The notes beneath the pieces are model-generated. The model was not told the origin of the DNA. It saw nothing but the letters and a program-made list of their open reading frames with translations, and searched no databases. The position numbers were made by a program, and so were the translations under genes. From a virus, in IMG/VR virus record IMGVR_UViG_3300032093_000365, positions 1-38,293 of that record: a stretch of 38,293 bases of DNA; one strand, given 5' to 3'. This document shows positions 1 to 8,332 of this stretch, in pieces. Position 1 is the first letter of the stretch. Each line of letters starts with the position of its first letter.

Positions 1-1
1 C

Positions 2-22
2 ATTCAGCTTGTGAGTGGCTAA
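2..22 (+). CDS. C-terminal end of an upstream gene (partial)
   Basis: The first bases read in frame as IQLVSG followed by TAA at 20-22, directly abutting the ATG at 23. Tight packing of this kind is the rule in the late operon, so this is probably the tail end of another structural gene, perhaps tail fibre related. Only six codons are visible, so no function can be assigned. Confidence 0.3.
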   Translation: MQLVSG

Positions 23-673
23 ATGTCGATCACGCCGATCAGAGTGGGTGCGGGAATTATGGAGCCGTTGGGTTTAGACCAGTGGCAGAATAAATATTAC
101 CCGAACCCGAATGACGCCACTTCGTTTCCGCTAATGCTAGACGGCGTTAACGGCACGTCGGTAAATGTTGGCGGGACGCAACGGCGTCTTGTCGGTGTTT
201 TCACAAAGGTATCCGGCAATTGGCGAAGAGTGCCTGACGCTTGGTCGCGTGTCTCCGGCGTCTATAGGCCGTTGTTCGGCGCAGAAAGCGTTGTGGCAGT
301 TTCTTTTTCCGCCCTAAACGTCTCTCAGTTTACGGTCGGCGGCGGCGCGAAGGGCGAGGTCGAGTTCCGCCCTAATGGTGAAATATGGGGCGACCAAAAC
401 GGCGTCTCGCCCTACTACATCGCGGACTGGGCCTCACCAAAATTCGACAATGTCGGCGCGCGGTATTGGATACGGGCGACTGCCACGGCGGGCGCTTTCG
501 ACAACGGTGTGCAAACTTGGCGACCCTTGAATGTGGCTAGGCTGTGGAACTGCCTTGCGTCTAACGGTTCATCCTCATGCACCTTCACGATTGAAATTGC
601 CCGAGACAGTAGCGGGTCAAACATTACCTTCACCCGAACCGGCAATGTCGTGGAAGCGGAAGACGCGCCTTAA
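23..673 (+). CDS. Putative tail or receptor-binding structural protein
   Basis: A 216-residue protein rich in Gly, Ser, Thr, Val and aromatic residues, with the beta-rich look of a tail-tip or fibre domain. The N-terminal third repeats short motifs of the form VSGxWRRV and VSGVYRPL, typical of tail proteins that carry small repeats before a C-terminal domain. It has no signal peptide, membrane segment or catalytic motif. It lies just upstream of terL and directly after the stop of another gene. I do not recognise a named family. It lacks obvious similarity to the Mtd protein of BPP-1, and no reverse transcriptase for a diversity-generating element is visible. The structural role is inferred from composition and position. 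Confidence 0.5.
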   Translation: MSITPIRVGAGIMEPLGLDQWQNKYYPNPNDATSFPLMLDGVNGTSVNVGGTQRRLVGVFTKVSGNWRRVPDAWSRVSGVYRPLFGAESVVAVSFSALNVSQFTVGGGAKGEVEFRPNGEIWGDQNGVSPYYIADWASPKFDNVGARYWIRATATAGAFDNGVQTWRPLNVARLWNCLASNGSSSCTFTIEIARDSSGSNITFTRTGNVVEAEDAP

Positions 674-742
674 TAGGCACATTCGCCCCTGGTTCACGGC
701 GCGGCGCGCATAAGCGTCGGGATAAAACGGACACTTAGGTAT

Positions 743-2365
743 ATGCGCTTCACCCCTCCCGGCCCAATCGCAGCGGAATTCCTACTCTCAACATCGCCGA
801 TCCGAATTATCCAAGGCCCTGTTGAAAGCGGAAAATCAACGACAAGCGCAATGGCTCTTTACAAAGCCATGTGCGAAATGCCGCGTCAGCAAGACGGCAA
901 GCGGCGTTCGCGATGGCTCGTCACGCGCAACACCTATCCCGACCTTCGCGGCTCGACCGTTGAAACGTGGCTCAACTGGTTTCCGCCGGAACACTACGGT
1001 CGCTTCTACGACACCGAACCGTACTTGCACGAAATGCGGTTTCTCGACGTCGAAGCCGACGTGGTCTTTGAAAGCTTCCTTGACGATAGCGACGATGTGA
1101 TCCGATCACTTCGATCGAAAGAATACACCGGCGCTTGGATCAACGAGACGCAATTCTATCCGCGCCGCCTCGCGTTTGAAATCGCAACCCGCACCGGGCG
1201 ATACCCGCGTCGCATCGACATTGCGCACGCGCTGCAACCCGGAGAAGGCTTGTCGCAATTCTTGGTCGCCGACTTGAACGCGCCGTTCACCGACGATCAT
1301 TGGATCAGGTACATGCGCGGCGACATTCCCCTTCCGCTCGACATGCCGCCAGAGGAGCGAATGCAGTATGTCAAGCCGGCAAACGTCCAATTCTTCATGC
1401 AACCCCCCGCGCTGCGAGAAATCTTCGCGCCGGACGGAAAGACTGTGCGCGGATACGAAGTCAATCCGAACGCCGAGAACTTGGCAAACATGGCCGATGG
1501 CGTGCGATCAACATTGGAAATGGAACGACTTTCGAGCGAAGTTCAAGAAAAGGGAACGCCGATCCCGCGCGCCGCTCGATACATCGAATTGATCGGCGGT
1601 AAGCCGAAAGACGAAATCGATCGCGACCTAATGGGCCGCGTTGTTCGCCAGAAACTAGGAGCGCCCGCCACGCCAAACTTTCGCCGGGAGCGCCACGTTA
1701 CGGCGCGCGACGTTGAGCCGATGCCCGGCATTGCGCCGATCCTTGGCGCTGACCACGGCCTAACGCCGGCGGTCATCTTCTTTCAAATCATCAACGGATG
1801 CTGGATCGCGTTCGATGAATTATGCGGAAACAACATCGGCACCGATGAATTCGCGCCGCTCGTGAAAGCGAAGATGATGGAGCGCTTTCCTTGGGTGGTC
1901 GAAAGCGGATACACGGCATGGGGCGATCCGCAAGGCGGCTGGCGCGGCTCGACTGACACGCGCACGCCGTTCAAGCTTTACGCCGCACACGGCCTAACGA
2001 TGCGCGCGCCGGCGGCGAAAGATAATCCCGAAAAGCGTCTCGAAGCGAACCGCAAGGTTCTCGCGACTGAATTTAATGGCGAGCCGCGTTTGCGCGTTCA
2101 CCCGCGATGCGAGCGTTACATCGCGGCGCTCGATGGCGGCGCGCAAGTGCGTCGCGTGAAAACCCCGGATGGGATGAAGCTTGTCGAAGAGATTGTGAAA
2201 AACTCACACTCTCACCCATTCGAGGCGGGGCAGTATGCGTTTTGGGGCGGCGGCGAAGTCAAAGAGATGCTTCAATCAGCAGGAGCACACGACAAGCCGC
2301 GAATTCAAAACGCAATCCCGAAGCAACGCCGGATCATTACACTTGGACGGAGAAAATTCCGATGA
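743..2365 (+). CDS. terL: Terminase large subunit
   Basis: ATPase-nuclease that packages DNA into the procapsid through the portal. The 540 residues match the usual length. Walker A is GPVESGKST at residues 25-33 (Lys31). The Walker B-like segment is AWINE near 131-135, with Glu135 as likely catalytic carboxylate. The nuclease half shows acidic positions at Asp337 (GADHG) and Asp395 (WGDPQGG), plus a late acidic motif near Glu494, as expected for an RNase H-fold nuclease. The start ATG follows an AGG-containing leader. The gene overlaps the next one by ATGA. No small terminase subunit is recognised beside it, so that gene may lie outside the window or be one of the unassigned small genes. Confidence 0.93.
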   Translation: MRFTPPGPIAAEFLLSTSPIRIIQGPVESGKSTTSAMALYKAMCEMPRQQDGKRRSRWLVTRNTYPDLRGSTVETWLNWFPPEHYGRFYDTEPYLHEMRFLDVEADVVFESFLDDSDDVIRSLRSKEYTGAWINETQFYPRRLAFEIATRTGRYPRRIDIAHALQPGEGLSQFLVADLNAPFTDDHWIRYMRGDIPLPLDMPPEERMQYVKPANVQFFMQPPALREIFAPDGKTVRGYEVNPNAENLANMADGVRSTLEMERLSSEVQEKGTPIPRAARYIELIGGKPKDEIDRDLMGRVVRQKLGAPATPNFRRERHVTARDVEPMPGIAPILGADHGLTPAVIFFQIINGCWIAFDELCGNNIGTDEFAPLVKAKMMERFPWVVESGYTAWGDPQGGWRGSTDTRTPFKLYAAHGLTMRAPAAKDNPEKRLEANRKVLATEFNGEPRLRVHPRCERYIAALDGGAQVRRVKTPDGMKLVEEIVKNSHSHPFEAGQYAFWGGGEVKEMLQSAGAHDKPRIQNAIPKQRRIITLGRRKFR

Positions 2366-2607
2366 GCGCTGATATTGTTCCGATCGTTCCCGGCAACGAA
2401 GAAATTACGCAACGCGCGCTGGAATTTCTCGATTGGCTTCGAGAGGAAACGGCGCGCGGCGCTATCACTGCCGTAAGCGTGCGCGGGATTTGCTCGGATG
2501 GCGAGACCTTCCAGTACGATCGTATTCCAATCGGCGGCGATACAATCCGATACGTGATGATCGGCCAAATCGAAGAGGCGAAATCCATGCTTTTGAGCGA
2601 GCCATGA
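2362..2607 (+). CDS. Small late-operon protein, unknown function
   Basis: An 81-residue acidic protein beginning MSADIVPIVPG. The start is fixed by the ATGA overlap with the terL stop; the longer in-frame extension upstream is only terL sequence read in another frame. It looks like one small alpha/beta domain with the pattern LDWLREETARGAITAVSVRG and then a beta hairpin. It has no membrane segment or recognised motif. It is translationally coupled between terL and the next gene by four-base overlaps, so it is presumably made with the packaging genes. Function unknown. Confidence 0.7.
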   Translation: MSADIVPIVPGNEEITQRALEFLDWLREETARGAITAVSVRGICSDGETFQYDRIPIGGDTIRYVMIGQIEEAKSMLLSEP

Positions 2608-3029
2608 GGGACGCGCTCGACGGAAGCGGACCAATCATGCCGGCATCGCATTGGTATGTGATGTTCAACGGCGAAGAGAAGCGCAAACACCTGATCGACT
2701 TCTTTTCGCCGAAGGCTTTTTTGCACTGTTCGGCATTCTTCTACGATGCGAGCGGCGAACGTTGGCTCGTCTATGACGTAAATCGTGGCGGTGTGGCGAT
2801 CGTCGCGCTTCGCTCGGCCGAATTCGATCAATGGCTGACGTACATGCGCAGCACCGGCGCGCGCGTTCTTTCCGTCGATTGGAAACCGACGCGCCGCTCC
2901 CCTATCCAAATCGGAATGTGGTGCGTCTCGGCGGTGCGTTACGCAATTGGCTCAAAGTCGCTAGCACTTAGGCCAGTAGGTTTGTGGCGCGATCTGCTTA
3001 AAGCCGGCGCGAAGGAAGTTTTCGTATGA
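2604..3029 (+). CDS. Conserved-looking late protein, unknown function
   Basis: A 141-residue protein whose start is set by an ATGA overlap with the preceding stop. The visible core has HWYVMF, then FLHCSAFFYD, then WLVYDVNRGG, which reads as a compact alpha/beta domain with a single conserved-looking Cys and two His. A papain-like or NlpC-like fold is possible but cannot be shown, because no clear Cys-His-Asp triad can be assigned by eye. It sits between terL and the lytic transglycosylase gene, and its stop overlaps the transglycosylase start, so it may help in cell-wall penetration or virion assembly. Confidence 0.65.
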   Translation: MRDALDGSGPIMPASHWYVMFNGEEKRKHLIDFFSPKAFLHCSAFFYDASGERWLVYDVNRGGVAIVALRSAEFDQWLTYMRSTGARVLSVDWKPTRRSPIQIGMWCVSAVRYAIGSKSLALRPVGLWRDLLKAGAKEVFV

Positions 3030-4129
3030 CGTTTTTGGACAGCACGCGAAGCAATCGATCGGGGCCGCAGCGCGCAACACCAGCGCGTCGCCGTCCCGAC
3101 CCCGCGCAACCGCAGGCCGGGGAAAGCTTCGCCGATTACTATCGACGCTCGCCAAACATGGCCCCGGTCGCGGACGCTGGGCGCGGTGCGCGCGCGGTTG
3201 AGAACGCCAGCACGAACCGCGTCGGCCGCATCGGCGAAGCGCGCCGCGACGTGGTTCGCTTTGGATTGCGTCACGAATTCGGCCGCGCCGTGCTTGCAGA
3301 GAACAATCGTCCGTCAGCGCGCTTGCTCGATATCCCGATGGGCCAGCACTTGATCCGAAAGAATGGCGTGCAGCTTGACCCCGGCCAAGAGCCGGCAGTC
3401 GGCTACACACTGGCGAACGATAGCATCGGTTTGGTCCGCTGGAACACCGACATGCGCCGAAGCATTCAGGATATCTTCGGTGACGTTGAACGCGTCAGTG
3501 GCGCTCCGGCCGGCTTTCTCGCGCGGCTGGCGAACAAAGAAAGCCGTGGCAACGTGAACGCCACACCCGGCACGTCCTCTGCGACCGGCTTCTTTCAAGT
3601 CATCGACGACACTTGGGCTTCATGGGCGGAAAATCCGCGCTTTCGTGAGACCTACGGCATTGCGTCGATGGATCAGGATGAACTTAACGAGTATCGCGGC
3701 GACGCGCGCATTGACGGCGCGATGGCGGTTGAGATCGCGCGCACAAACGCCGAATGGTTGCGTCGCAACAATATCCAACCGACCGAACGCAATCTTTACA
3801 TGGGTCACTTTGGCGGGCCGAACGGTCTCAACATGGCGCGAGATCATGCGCAAGGCGGGTTCAAGCGTCAAAACGGCTTCGAGTACTTCAACGAAGCTGA
3901 GCGCAATGCGAACTCTCCGATTTTTTGGGAGCCCCGGCGCGACGCAAACAACGCCGTGATGTATCGAACGGTCCAACGGAACGGCCAAACGGTTCGGATC
4001 GAAATCCCGAACTACTCTCGACCGCGAAGCTCGCAACAGGTTTGGGAGCGACTAACCGACCGCTTCCCTGATACTCCGGTCACGTTTGGTCAGCGCTCCA
4101 ACGGAACCGAAGACCCTCTCGCGCAATAG
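3026..4129 (+). CDS. Lytic transglycosylase (SLT-type) virion protein or endolysin
   Basis: A 367-residue protein with a soluble-lytic-transglycosylase-like domain from about residue 155 to 275. The signature is ARLANKESRGN with catalytic Glu172, followed by the GFFQVIDDTW segment and GHFGGPNGL, matching the ES/GxxQ/AYN-type pattern of family 1 transglycosylases. Such enzymes cleave the MurNAc-GlcNAc bond to form 1,6-anhydro-muramic ends. The first 150 residues are polar, Arg-rich and without a signal peptide. In T7-type phages this activity belongs to an internal virion protein; here it is a separate gene beside terL. It could be the lysis enzyme, since no other endolysin is recognised in the window. 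The start overlaps the previous stop by ATGA. Confidence 0.82.
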   Translation: MTFLDSTRSNRSGPQRATPARRRPDPAQPQAGESFADYYRRSPNMAPVADAGRGARAVENASTNRVGRIGEARRDVVRFGLRHEFGRAVLAENNRPSARLLDIPMGQHLIRKNGVQLDPGQEPAVGYTLANDSIGLVRWNTDMRRSIQDIFGDVERVSGAPAGFLARLANKESRGNVNATPGTSSATGFFQVIDDTWASWAENPRFRETYGIASMDQDELNEYRGDARIDGAMAVEIARTNAEWLRRNNIQPTERNLYMGHFGGPNGLNMARDHAQGGFKRQNGFEYFNEAERNANSPIFWEPRRDANNAVMYRTVQRNGQTVRIEIPNYSRPRSSQQVWERLTDRFPDTPVTFGQRSNGTEDPLAQ

Positions 4130-4365
4130 CCAATCTCGGCGCGCTCGTATGTCCAACGCGCATCGACGCCAAGCGGTTGATCGGTCGCGTCAGTGTCAAC
4201 CATGTCGCGACTGTACGTTGCCGGCGCATTGTTTTCCTCTCGCGCACGAAGGTACGCGCGGTGTGCAGCGCATCCCGCTTGCGTGGCGAATTCGATCCGA
4301 TGCTCGATACGATCGGGCGGCGCGCTAGCATCGCCAAGGATCAGAGGAATAATCAGGGTCCACAT
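4090..4365 (-). CDS. Reverse-oriented small gene, possible moron or exported protein
   Basis: A 91-residue frame on the opposite strand to the whole late operon. Its codon choice resembles that of the real phage genes (GCG, CGC and GAT rich), whereas plus-strand frames here look like noise. The N-terminus starts MWTLIIPLILG, a short hydrophobic stretch that could be a weak signal or membrane anchor; the rest is polar and includes two Cys residues. A GGGAGG Shine-Dalgarno sequence lies about eleven bases before the ATG. The 3' end overlaps the transglycosylase gene by 40 bases. It fills an otherwise empty 310-base gap, and such backward single genes in late operons are often lysogenic-conversion genes. 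Function unknown. Confidence 0.5.
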   Translation of the reverse strand: MWTLIIPLILGDASAPPDRIEHRIEFATQAGCAAHRAYLRAREENNAPATYSRDMVDTDATDQPLGVDARWTYERAEIGYCARGSSVPLER

Positions 4366-4433
4366 GGTGCGTTGAGCCTCCCTAGCCGTCGTCAGACCTT
4401 ACCGGGACGATTTAGGCGTATGTAGGGAATTTT

Positions 4434-4443
4434 CTCACGTGAG
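4434..4443. promoter_or_regulatory. Perfect 10-bp palindrome at a divergent gene boundary
   Basis: CTCACGTGAG overlaps the GTG start at 4439 and lies between the reverse gene ending its 5' side at 4365 and the plus-strand gene at 4439. The CTCACG and CGTGAG arms equal the arms of the repressor operators near 26.4-30.4 kb, but in inverted and overlapping order, so it is not a standard TGAG-N5-CTCA site. It may be a regulatory site or chance. Confidence 0.25.
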
Positions 4444-4783
4444 TAAGCCCAAGGCACCAAAAGAGAGTAAGTCTCAAGCTGACGCGCGAAAGGCGGAAGA
4501 GGAGCGTATTCGCATCGCTCAAGCCCGCGCCGACGCGGAAGAAGCCGCAGCCGGCCGCTCATTCCTGACCCGCCGCACACGCGCCGTCATGCGCCTCTTT
4601 GGTGCGCGCCGGGCAATGGCTGGCGTTTCAGGCGCGGGCATGGGAGCTCCGGCGCTTGGCGGGGCCACGTTATCCGCTCCGGTATCAGGCGGCGGCGGCG
4701 TTTACATCGGCGGCGGTTATAGCGGCGGTGGCGGCGGCGGTGGCGGTGGCTACGGCGGGCGCAACATGGTTCGGCAGGTGTAA
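4439..4783 (+). CDS. Glycine-rich small structural protein
   Basis: A 114-residue protein with a GTG start and an AGGGA sequence about ten bases upstream. Residues 1-45 are a charged Lys/Glu/Arg/Ala helix, 40-60 are basic, and the C-terminal 45 residues are almost only Gly, Ala, Ser and Tyr with a long poly-Gly run near residues 95-105. The layout, a helix followed by a flexible Gly tail, is common in small phage virion or head-completion proteins encoded just before the portal. It has no enzymatic motif. It is three bases upstream of the portal gene. Confidence 0.65.
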   Translation: MSKPKAPKESKSQADARKAEEERIRIAQARADAEEAAAGRSFLTRRTRAVMRLFGARRAMAGVSGAGMGAPALGGATLSAPVSGGGGVYIGGGYSGGGGGGGGGYGGRNMVRQV

Positions 4784-4786
4784 ACG

Positions 4787-6322
4787 ATGGCCGACGAAAA
4801 AGAGACCGAATTGAAGCGTCGCCTAGCAAAAGCTCGGCGCGATCGGGACATGCGAGCCCCGTTCATCAACGAAGTTTACAGGCTCGCGATGCCGCATCGC
4901 GATCGCGTCGGCGAGACCAAGACAACGCCGCTGACCGAGGACCAAATTCAAGACATTCTCGATTTGACGTTTGCCGAAACGGCCGACGACTTCGCATCCG
5001 ATATGATCGCGACGTTCACACCCCCGCATGAGCCTTGGGTGAAGCACACGCCAAGCAAGGCGATATCGGAGCCGGAGCGCAAGAAGATTGCGGTTCAAAT
5101 CAAAAGCGCCGTTGATTGGTTTTGGGAGGACGTCGAAGCGTCGAATTATTACGACGCGGCCGACGAATGCTTTCACGATCTAGTCGCCGGCACGATGGGA
5201 ATTCGCCGCCTTGAATACGGCGCGGCGCAACCGATCTGCTACGAACCACTTCCGACTGCGCAATTGCTTTTGGATATCGGTCCCGACCGCGCGCCGGATG
5301 GTCGCTTCACCGAGGGCAAGGTTGAGAAGCGTATAATCAAAGCCAACTACGGCCCGTACATCAAAGAAGATGCGCTCTCGCTCAATCTTCGCATGCGCTG
5401 GAAAGACGCCAAGCCGGATGCGATGTTTACGCTTGTCGATGGCGTGCATCGTGTTTGGGATAAGCCGGGCATGACGCAATGGCGACGCGTCGTCATGCTC
5501 GAAGGCGAGCTTATCTATGAAAAGCTTTTCAACGAAAACGGCGCGGAAACGATCTACATCGCGCGTTGGCGCACTGAAACAAATTCCGCTTACGGCATCG
5601 GCCCCGGATGGTGGCCGTGCGCGCCGGCTCGCGTCCTAAACGAATTGAACGCGCTCGTGCTGGCGCAAATGCACAACGTTGCTGATCCGGCGCACGCCTA
5701 CTCCGATCCAGACGGCGGCGCGAACTTGGAACAAGGAATTAGCGCCGGCGATTGGCTTCAACTCGGCGAAGGCTTCGAGGTGCAGAAGATTAGCGGCGAC
5801 GGCGAATTCAATGCGCCGTTCTACACGCGCGAAGATTTGCGCATGATGATCAAGCACGCGCTCTATCAGGATAAGCCGGAGCAACGCGGCGACACCCCGC
5901 CGTCAGCGACGCAATGGGCCGACGAAAGCGCCCGCGCCGCACAGCGCTGGGAAATTCCGCGCGGCAAGATTACGCGCGAATGGGTCGTCCCGATCGTCGC
6001 CGGCCACCAATGGCAGCGCACCAAGCACGGCATCTTTCCGAAGATTACCCTCGGATCAACGGCGATCACATTGCGGCCGCAATCGCCGCAAGCGAAAGCT
6101 CGCAGCTTCGAGAAGGTCGCGAAGGCAGAGCGCGTGCTTGCGTCAACCAATAGCCCGGCGCTGCAACAGACTTCGGTTATCGCGATCGACGGCCGCGCCA
6201 CGATTGAAAACATCAAGGCTGAGATCGGCGACGATTTGGTTGTGGTCCGCACCGAGGAACAAGTTCAACAGGTGTTGCAGCAAGCGCAAGAAATGCAGCA
6301 ACAGGAAGCCCCGCAACAATGA
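4787..6322 (+). CDS. Portal protein (T7-type head-tail connector)
   Basis: A 511-residue protein of the head-tail connecting family used by podoviruses. The N-terminus, with ELKRRLAKARRDRD and then FINEVYRLAMPHRD, followed by the TAETADDFASDM-like helix and PPHEPWVKHTP, is the usual start of this family. The long middle region ends in a Gln-rich C-terminal tail from about 490 to 511. Twelve copies form the DNA channel at the procapsid vertex and dock the terminase. It precedes the scaffold and capsid genes, the standard order. Its stop overlaps the next start by ATGA. Confidence 0.9.
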   Translation: MADEKETELKRRLAKARRDRDMRAPFINEVYRLAMPHRDRVGETKTTPLTEDQIQDILDLTFAETADDFASDMIATFTPPHEPWVKHTPSKAISEPERKKIAVQIKSAVDWFWEDVEASNYYDAADECFHDLVAGTMGIRRLEYGAAQPICYEPLPTAQLLLDIGPDRAPDGRFTEGKVEKRIIKANYGPYIKEDALSLNLRMRWKDAKPDAMFTLVDGVHRVWDKPGMTQWRRVVMLEGELIYEKLFNENGAETIYIARWRTETNSAYGIGPGWWPCAPARVLNELNALVLAQMHNVADPAHAYSDPDGGANLEQGISAGDWLQLGEGFEVQKISGDGEFNAPFYTREDLRMMIKHALYQDKPEQRGDTPPSATQWADESARAAQRWEIPRGKITREWVVPIVAGHQWQRTKHGIFPKITLGSTAITLRPQSPQAKARSFEKVAKAERVLASTNSPALQQTSVIAIDGRATIENIKAEIGDDLVVVRTEEQVQQVLQQAQEMQQQEAPQQ

Positions 6323-6657
6323 GACACGAGAGACTAAAGCGCATCGCCGGCGATCCGATCTCTCGCCTTCGCCGCCTTCGCGGCGACGTCGAACCGGACA
6401 TTAGCTCCGTTCGTTCGGCTATTACGCGGCTCTCAAAGGATCGCCCCGACGTCGGCGATTGGGCGATTTTCTTCGATTGGATGATCGCGCAGAGCTACGG
6501 CAAGACGCTAGCAGAAGACGCTAGCGATAGTGCGTTGAGGGCAAACGAGGTTCGAAAGAGGTTCCTTGACCAGATTTCAAGTCTGATCGAGGAACCAAGT
6601 GCGAAAGTTCAATCGCCTACACCAACTGATCCGCCGCGACGAAAACGCGGGCGGTGA
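6319..6657 (+). CDS. Small head-region protein, unknown function
   Basis: A 112-residue basic, mostly helical protein beginning MRHERLKRIAGDP, with the segment DWAIFFDWMIAQSYG in the middle and a Pro/Arg/Lys-rich C-terminus. It overlaps the portal stop by ATGA, and its 3' end overlaps the scaffold gene by 59 bases. The position between portal and scaffold suggests a role in head assembly. A small terminase subunit is a remote alternative because the protein is small, helical and basic, but no helix-turn-helix is evident. Confidence 0.6.
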   Translation: MRHERLKRIAGDPISRLRRLRGDVEPDISSVRSAITRLSKDRPDVGDWAIFFDWMIAQSYGKTLAEDASDSALRANEVRKRFLDQISSLIEEPSAKVQSPTPTDPPRRKRGR

Positions 6658-7300
6658 CGACAACGGCGGCGGTGGTGGCAACACCCCGCCGGTTGTCGAT
6701 CAGAACGCGCCCGTAAAGGCGACGCGTCCTGATGAATTGCCGGAAGACCTTTGGGACACCGAAGCCGGCTCCGTCAAAATGGATGCGCTGATCCCGCGCA
6801 TCAAAGAGCAAACCGAATTCCAAACGTCTCTGATCGGCAAGCCCGAGGATATCGATTGGACGCTTCCGGCCGACCTTGATCCGGATGCGAAGGACGTCGT
6901 TTTCGAGATCAACCAAGAAGACCCGATGGTTCAAGCGTTCGCGCCCGAACTTGTCGGCATTCCGAAAGCGCAAGCGTCCAAGCTGATTACGGCGATGGCG
7001 CGCTTCCAATTGACCGAAGCGAAAGCGATCAAAGAGGCGATTGTCGGCGAAGAAAAGAAGCTCGGCGAAAAGCACATGGAGCGCATCGCTGGCGCTCAAT
7101 CCTACATCGAAAGCGTCGTCGGCAAGGAAAAAGCCGAACGCTTCCGCAATACATGGGTCACTGCCGAACAGGTGGAGATCATCGAAGCTCTCGCGAAACA
7201 CGCGAGCGGCCCGCGTCCCGCACCCCTCAACGGTGGCGGCGAAGAGGGTTCAAACAAAGGCCGCGTGTTTTACAGCGGCATGGGCGGTGGAGCTAGTTAA
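6599..7300 (+). CDS. Capsid scaffold / assembly protein
   Basis: A 233-residue, strongly acidic, helix-rich protein immediately before the major capsid gene, the usual place for the scaffold. The N-terminus is Gly/Asn-rich and disordered to about residue 40. The region from 40 to 110 contains PEDLWDTEAG and DIDWTLP motifs typical of phage assembly proteins, and 120-195 is a charged helical bundle. The C-terminus is Gly-rich. The GTG start at 6599 was chosen because GAGGAA sits five bases upstream. The protein would fill the procapsid interior and be lost on maturation. Confidence 0.78.
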   Translation: MRKFNRLHQLIRRDENAGGDDNGGGGGNTPPVVDQNAPVKATRPDELPEDLWDTEAGSVKMDALIPRIKEQTEFQTSLIGKPEDIDWTLPADLDPDAKDVVFEINQEDPMVQAFAPELVGIPKAQASKLITAMARFQLTEAKAIKEAIVGEEKKLGEKHMERIAGAQSYIESVVGKEKAERFRNTWVTAEQVEIIEALAKHASGPRPAPLNGGGEEGSNKGRVFYSGMGGGAS

Positions 7301-7302
7301 CA

Positions 7303-8286
7303 ATGGCAACAGTGGGTTCTTCTTACGCGACGCTTGTCGATATGGCTTCTTCGGCCACCGACAAGATGCTTGTCGAAATTCTCAACCAGAAGAATGAAAT
7401 TCTGGATGATATGCCGTGGGTCGCGTGCAACGACGGCACCGGCCACAAGTCGAAAATTCGCACCGGCCTTCCGACGCCGACGTGGCGCGCGCTTTACCAA
7501 GGCGTGCAACCGACCAAAGGCACCGTTGCTTCGGTGCGCGATAGCGTCGGCCTGTTGGAAGACTTCGGCGAAGTGGACGAGGAAGAATACAACCTCGCCG
7601 GCGACGACAAAGATACGTGGCGTATGCAAGAAGACGCCGCGCACATCGAAGGCATGTCGCAAGCAGCCGCTTCCACGCTCTTTTACGGCAACGTCACCAC
7701 TGCGCCGGAAAAGTTCCACGGTCTCGCGCCGCGCTTCAACGCCCTTTCGGGTGTGAACACGTCTGAGAACGTCGTGAGCGCCGGCGGTGCGTCTTCGGAT
7801 AACACGTCGATCTGGCTTTGCGGCTGGGGTCCGACCACGATGCACGGCATCTACCCGAAGGGTACGATGGCTGGCCTCTCGGCGGAAAACCTGGGCCGTC
7901 AAGTTCGCCAAGAAAGCGACGGCTCGCGCTTCACCGTGCTCATGTCCAAGTATTCTTGGAAGCTGGGCTTGACGCTTCGCGATTGGCGTTCGTGCGGCCG
8001 TATCTGCAACATCGACGTGAGCGATGTTCGCGGTACGGTGAACAACCAAAAGGCGCTGATCACGTACTTGATCCAATTGATCGAGCGCGTCGAAACTCCG
8101 GCCGGCGGTCGTCAAGTGCTTTATTGCAACAAGACGATTTTCACGGCCTTGCGTCTTGGCATTCTTGAACGCGTCAGCACCAATCTGACCTTCGAGACGG
8201 TCGCCGGAAAGCGCGTGATGATGTTCGACGGCATTCAAGTGAAGCGTTGCGATGCAATTCTGAACTCGGAAGCCACGATCTCCTAA
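7303..8286 (+). CDS. Major capsid protein
   Basis: A 327-residue protein that forms the icosahedral shell. Its position between scaffold and cement genes and its length fit. It opens MATVGSSYATLVDMASSATD and continues with NQKNEILDDMPWV and the YNLAGDDKDTWRMQED segment, resembling capsid proteins of the SU10/P22-like group annotated near Bbp16-type cement genes. Codon usage is the most biased in the window (few rare codons, many GGC, CGC, GTC and AAG), as expected for the most abundant virion protein. A 375-codon frame on the opposite strand here is a consequence of that bias. Confidence 0.85.
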   Translation: MATVGSSYATLVDMASSATDKMLVEILNQKNEILDDMPWVACNDGTGHKSKIRTGLPTPTWRALYQGVQPTKGTVASVRDSVGLLEDFGEVDEEEYNLAGDDKDTWRMQEDAAHIEGMSQAAASTLFYGNVTTAPEKFHGLAPRFNALSGVNTSENVVSAGGASSDNTSIWLCGWGPTTMHGIYPKGTMAGLSAENLGRQVRQESDGSRFTVLMSKYSWKLGLTLRDWRSCGRICNIDVSDVRGTVNNQKALITYLIQLIERVETPAGGRQVLYCNKTIFTALRLGILERVSTNLTFETVAGKRVMMFDGIQVKRCDAILNSEATIS

Positions 8287-8303
8287 TCCTGAACCGGGAT
8301 TAG
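8283..8303 (+). other. Hairpin at the end of the capsid gene
   Basis: Seven-base perfect arms CTAATCC and GGATTAG flank a seven-base loop and overlap the capsid stop codon. There is no U-tract, so it is more likely an mRNA-stabilising element than a terminator. Confidence 0.4.
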
Positions 8304-8332
8304 ACAACGCTGAAACAGGAAGGACAGCGAGA

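Noticed and set aside
23-673. Variable receptor-binding protein of a diversity-generating retroelement, as in BPP-1
   Set aside because: No reverse transcriptase or template repeat in the window, and the protein does not show the Mtd lectin-type end.
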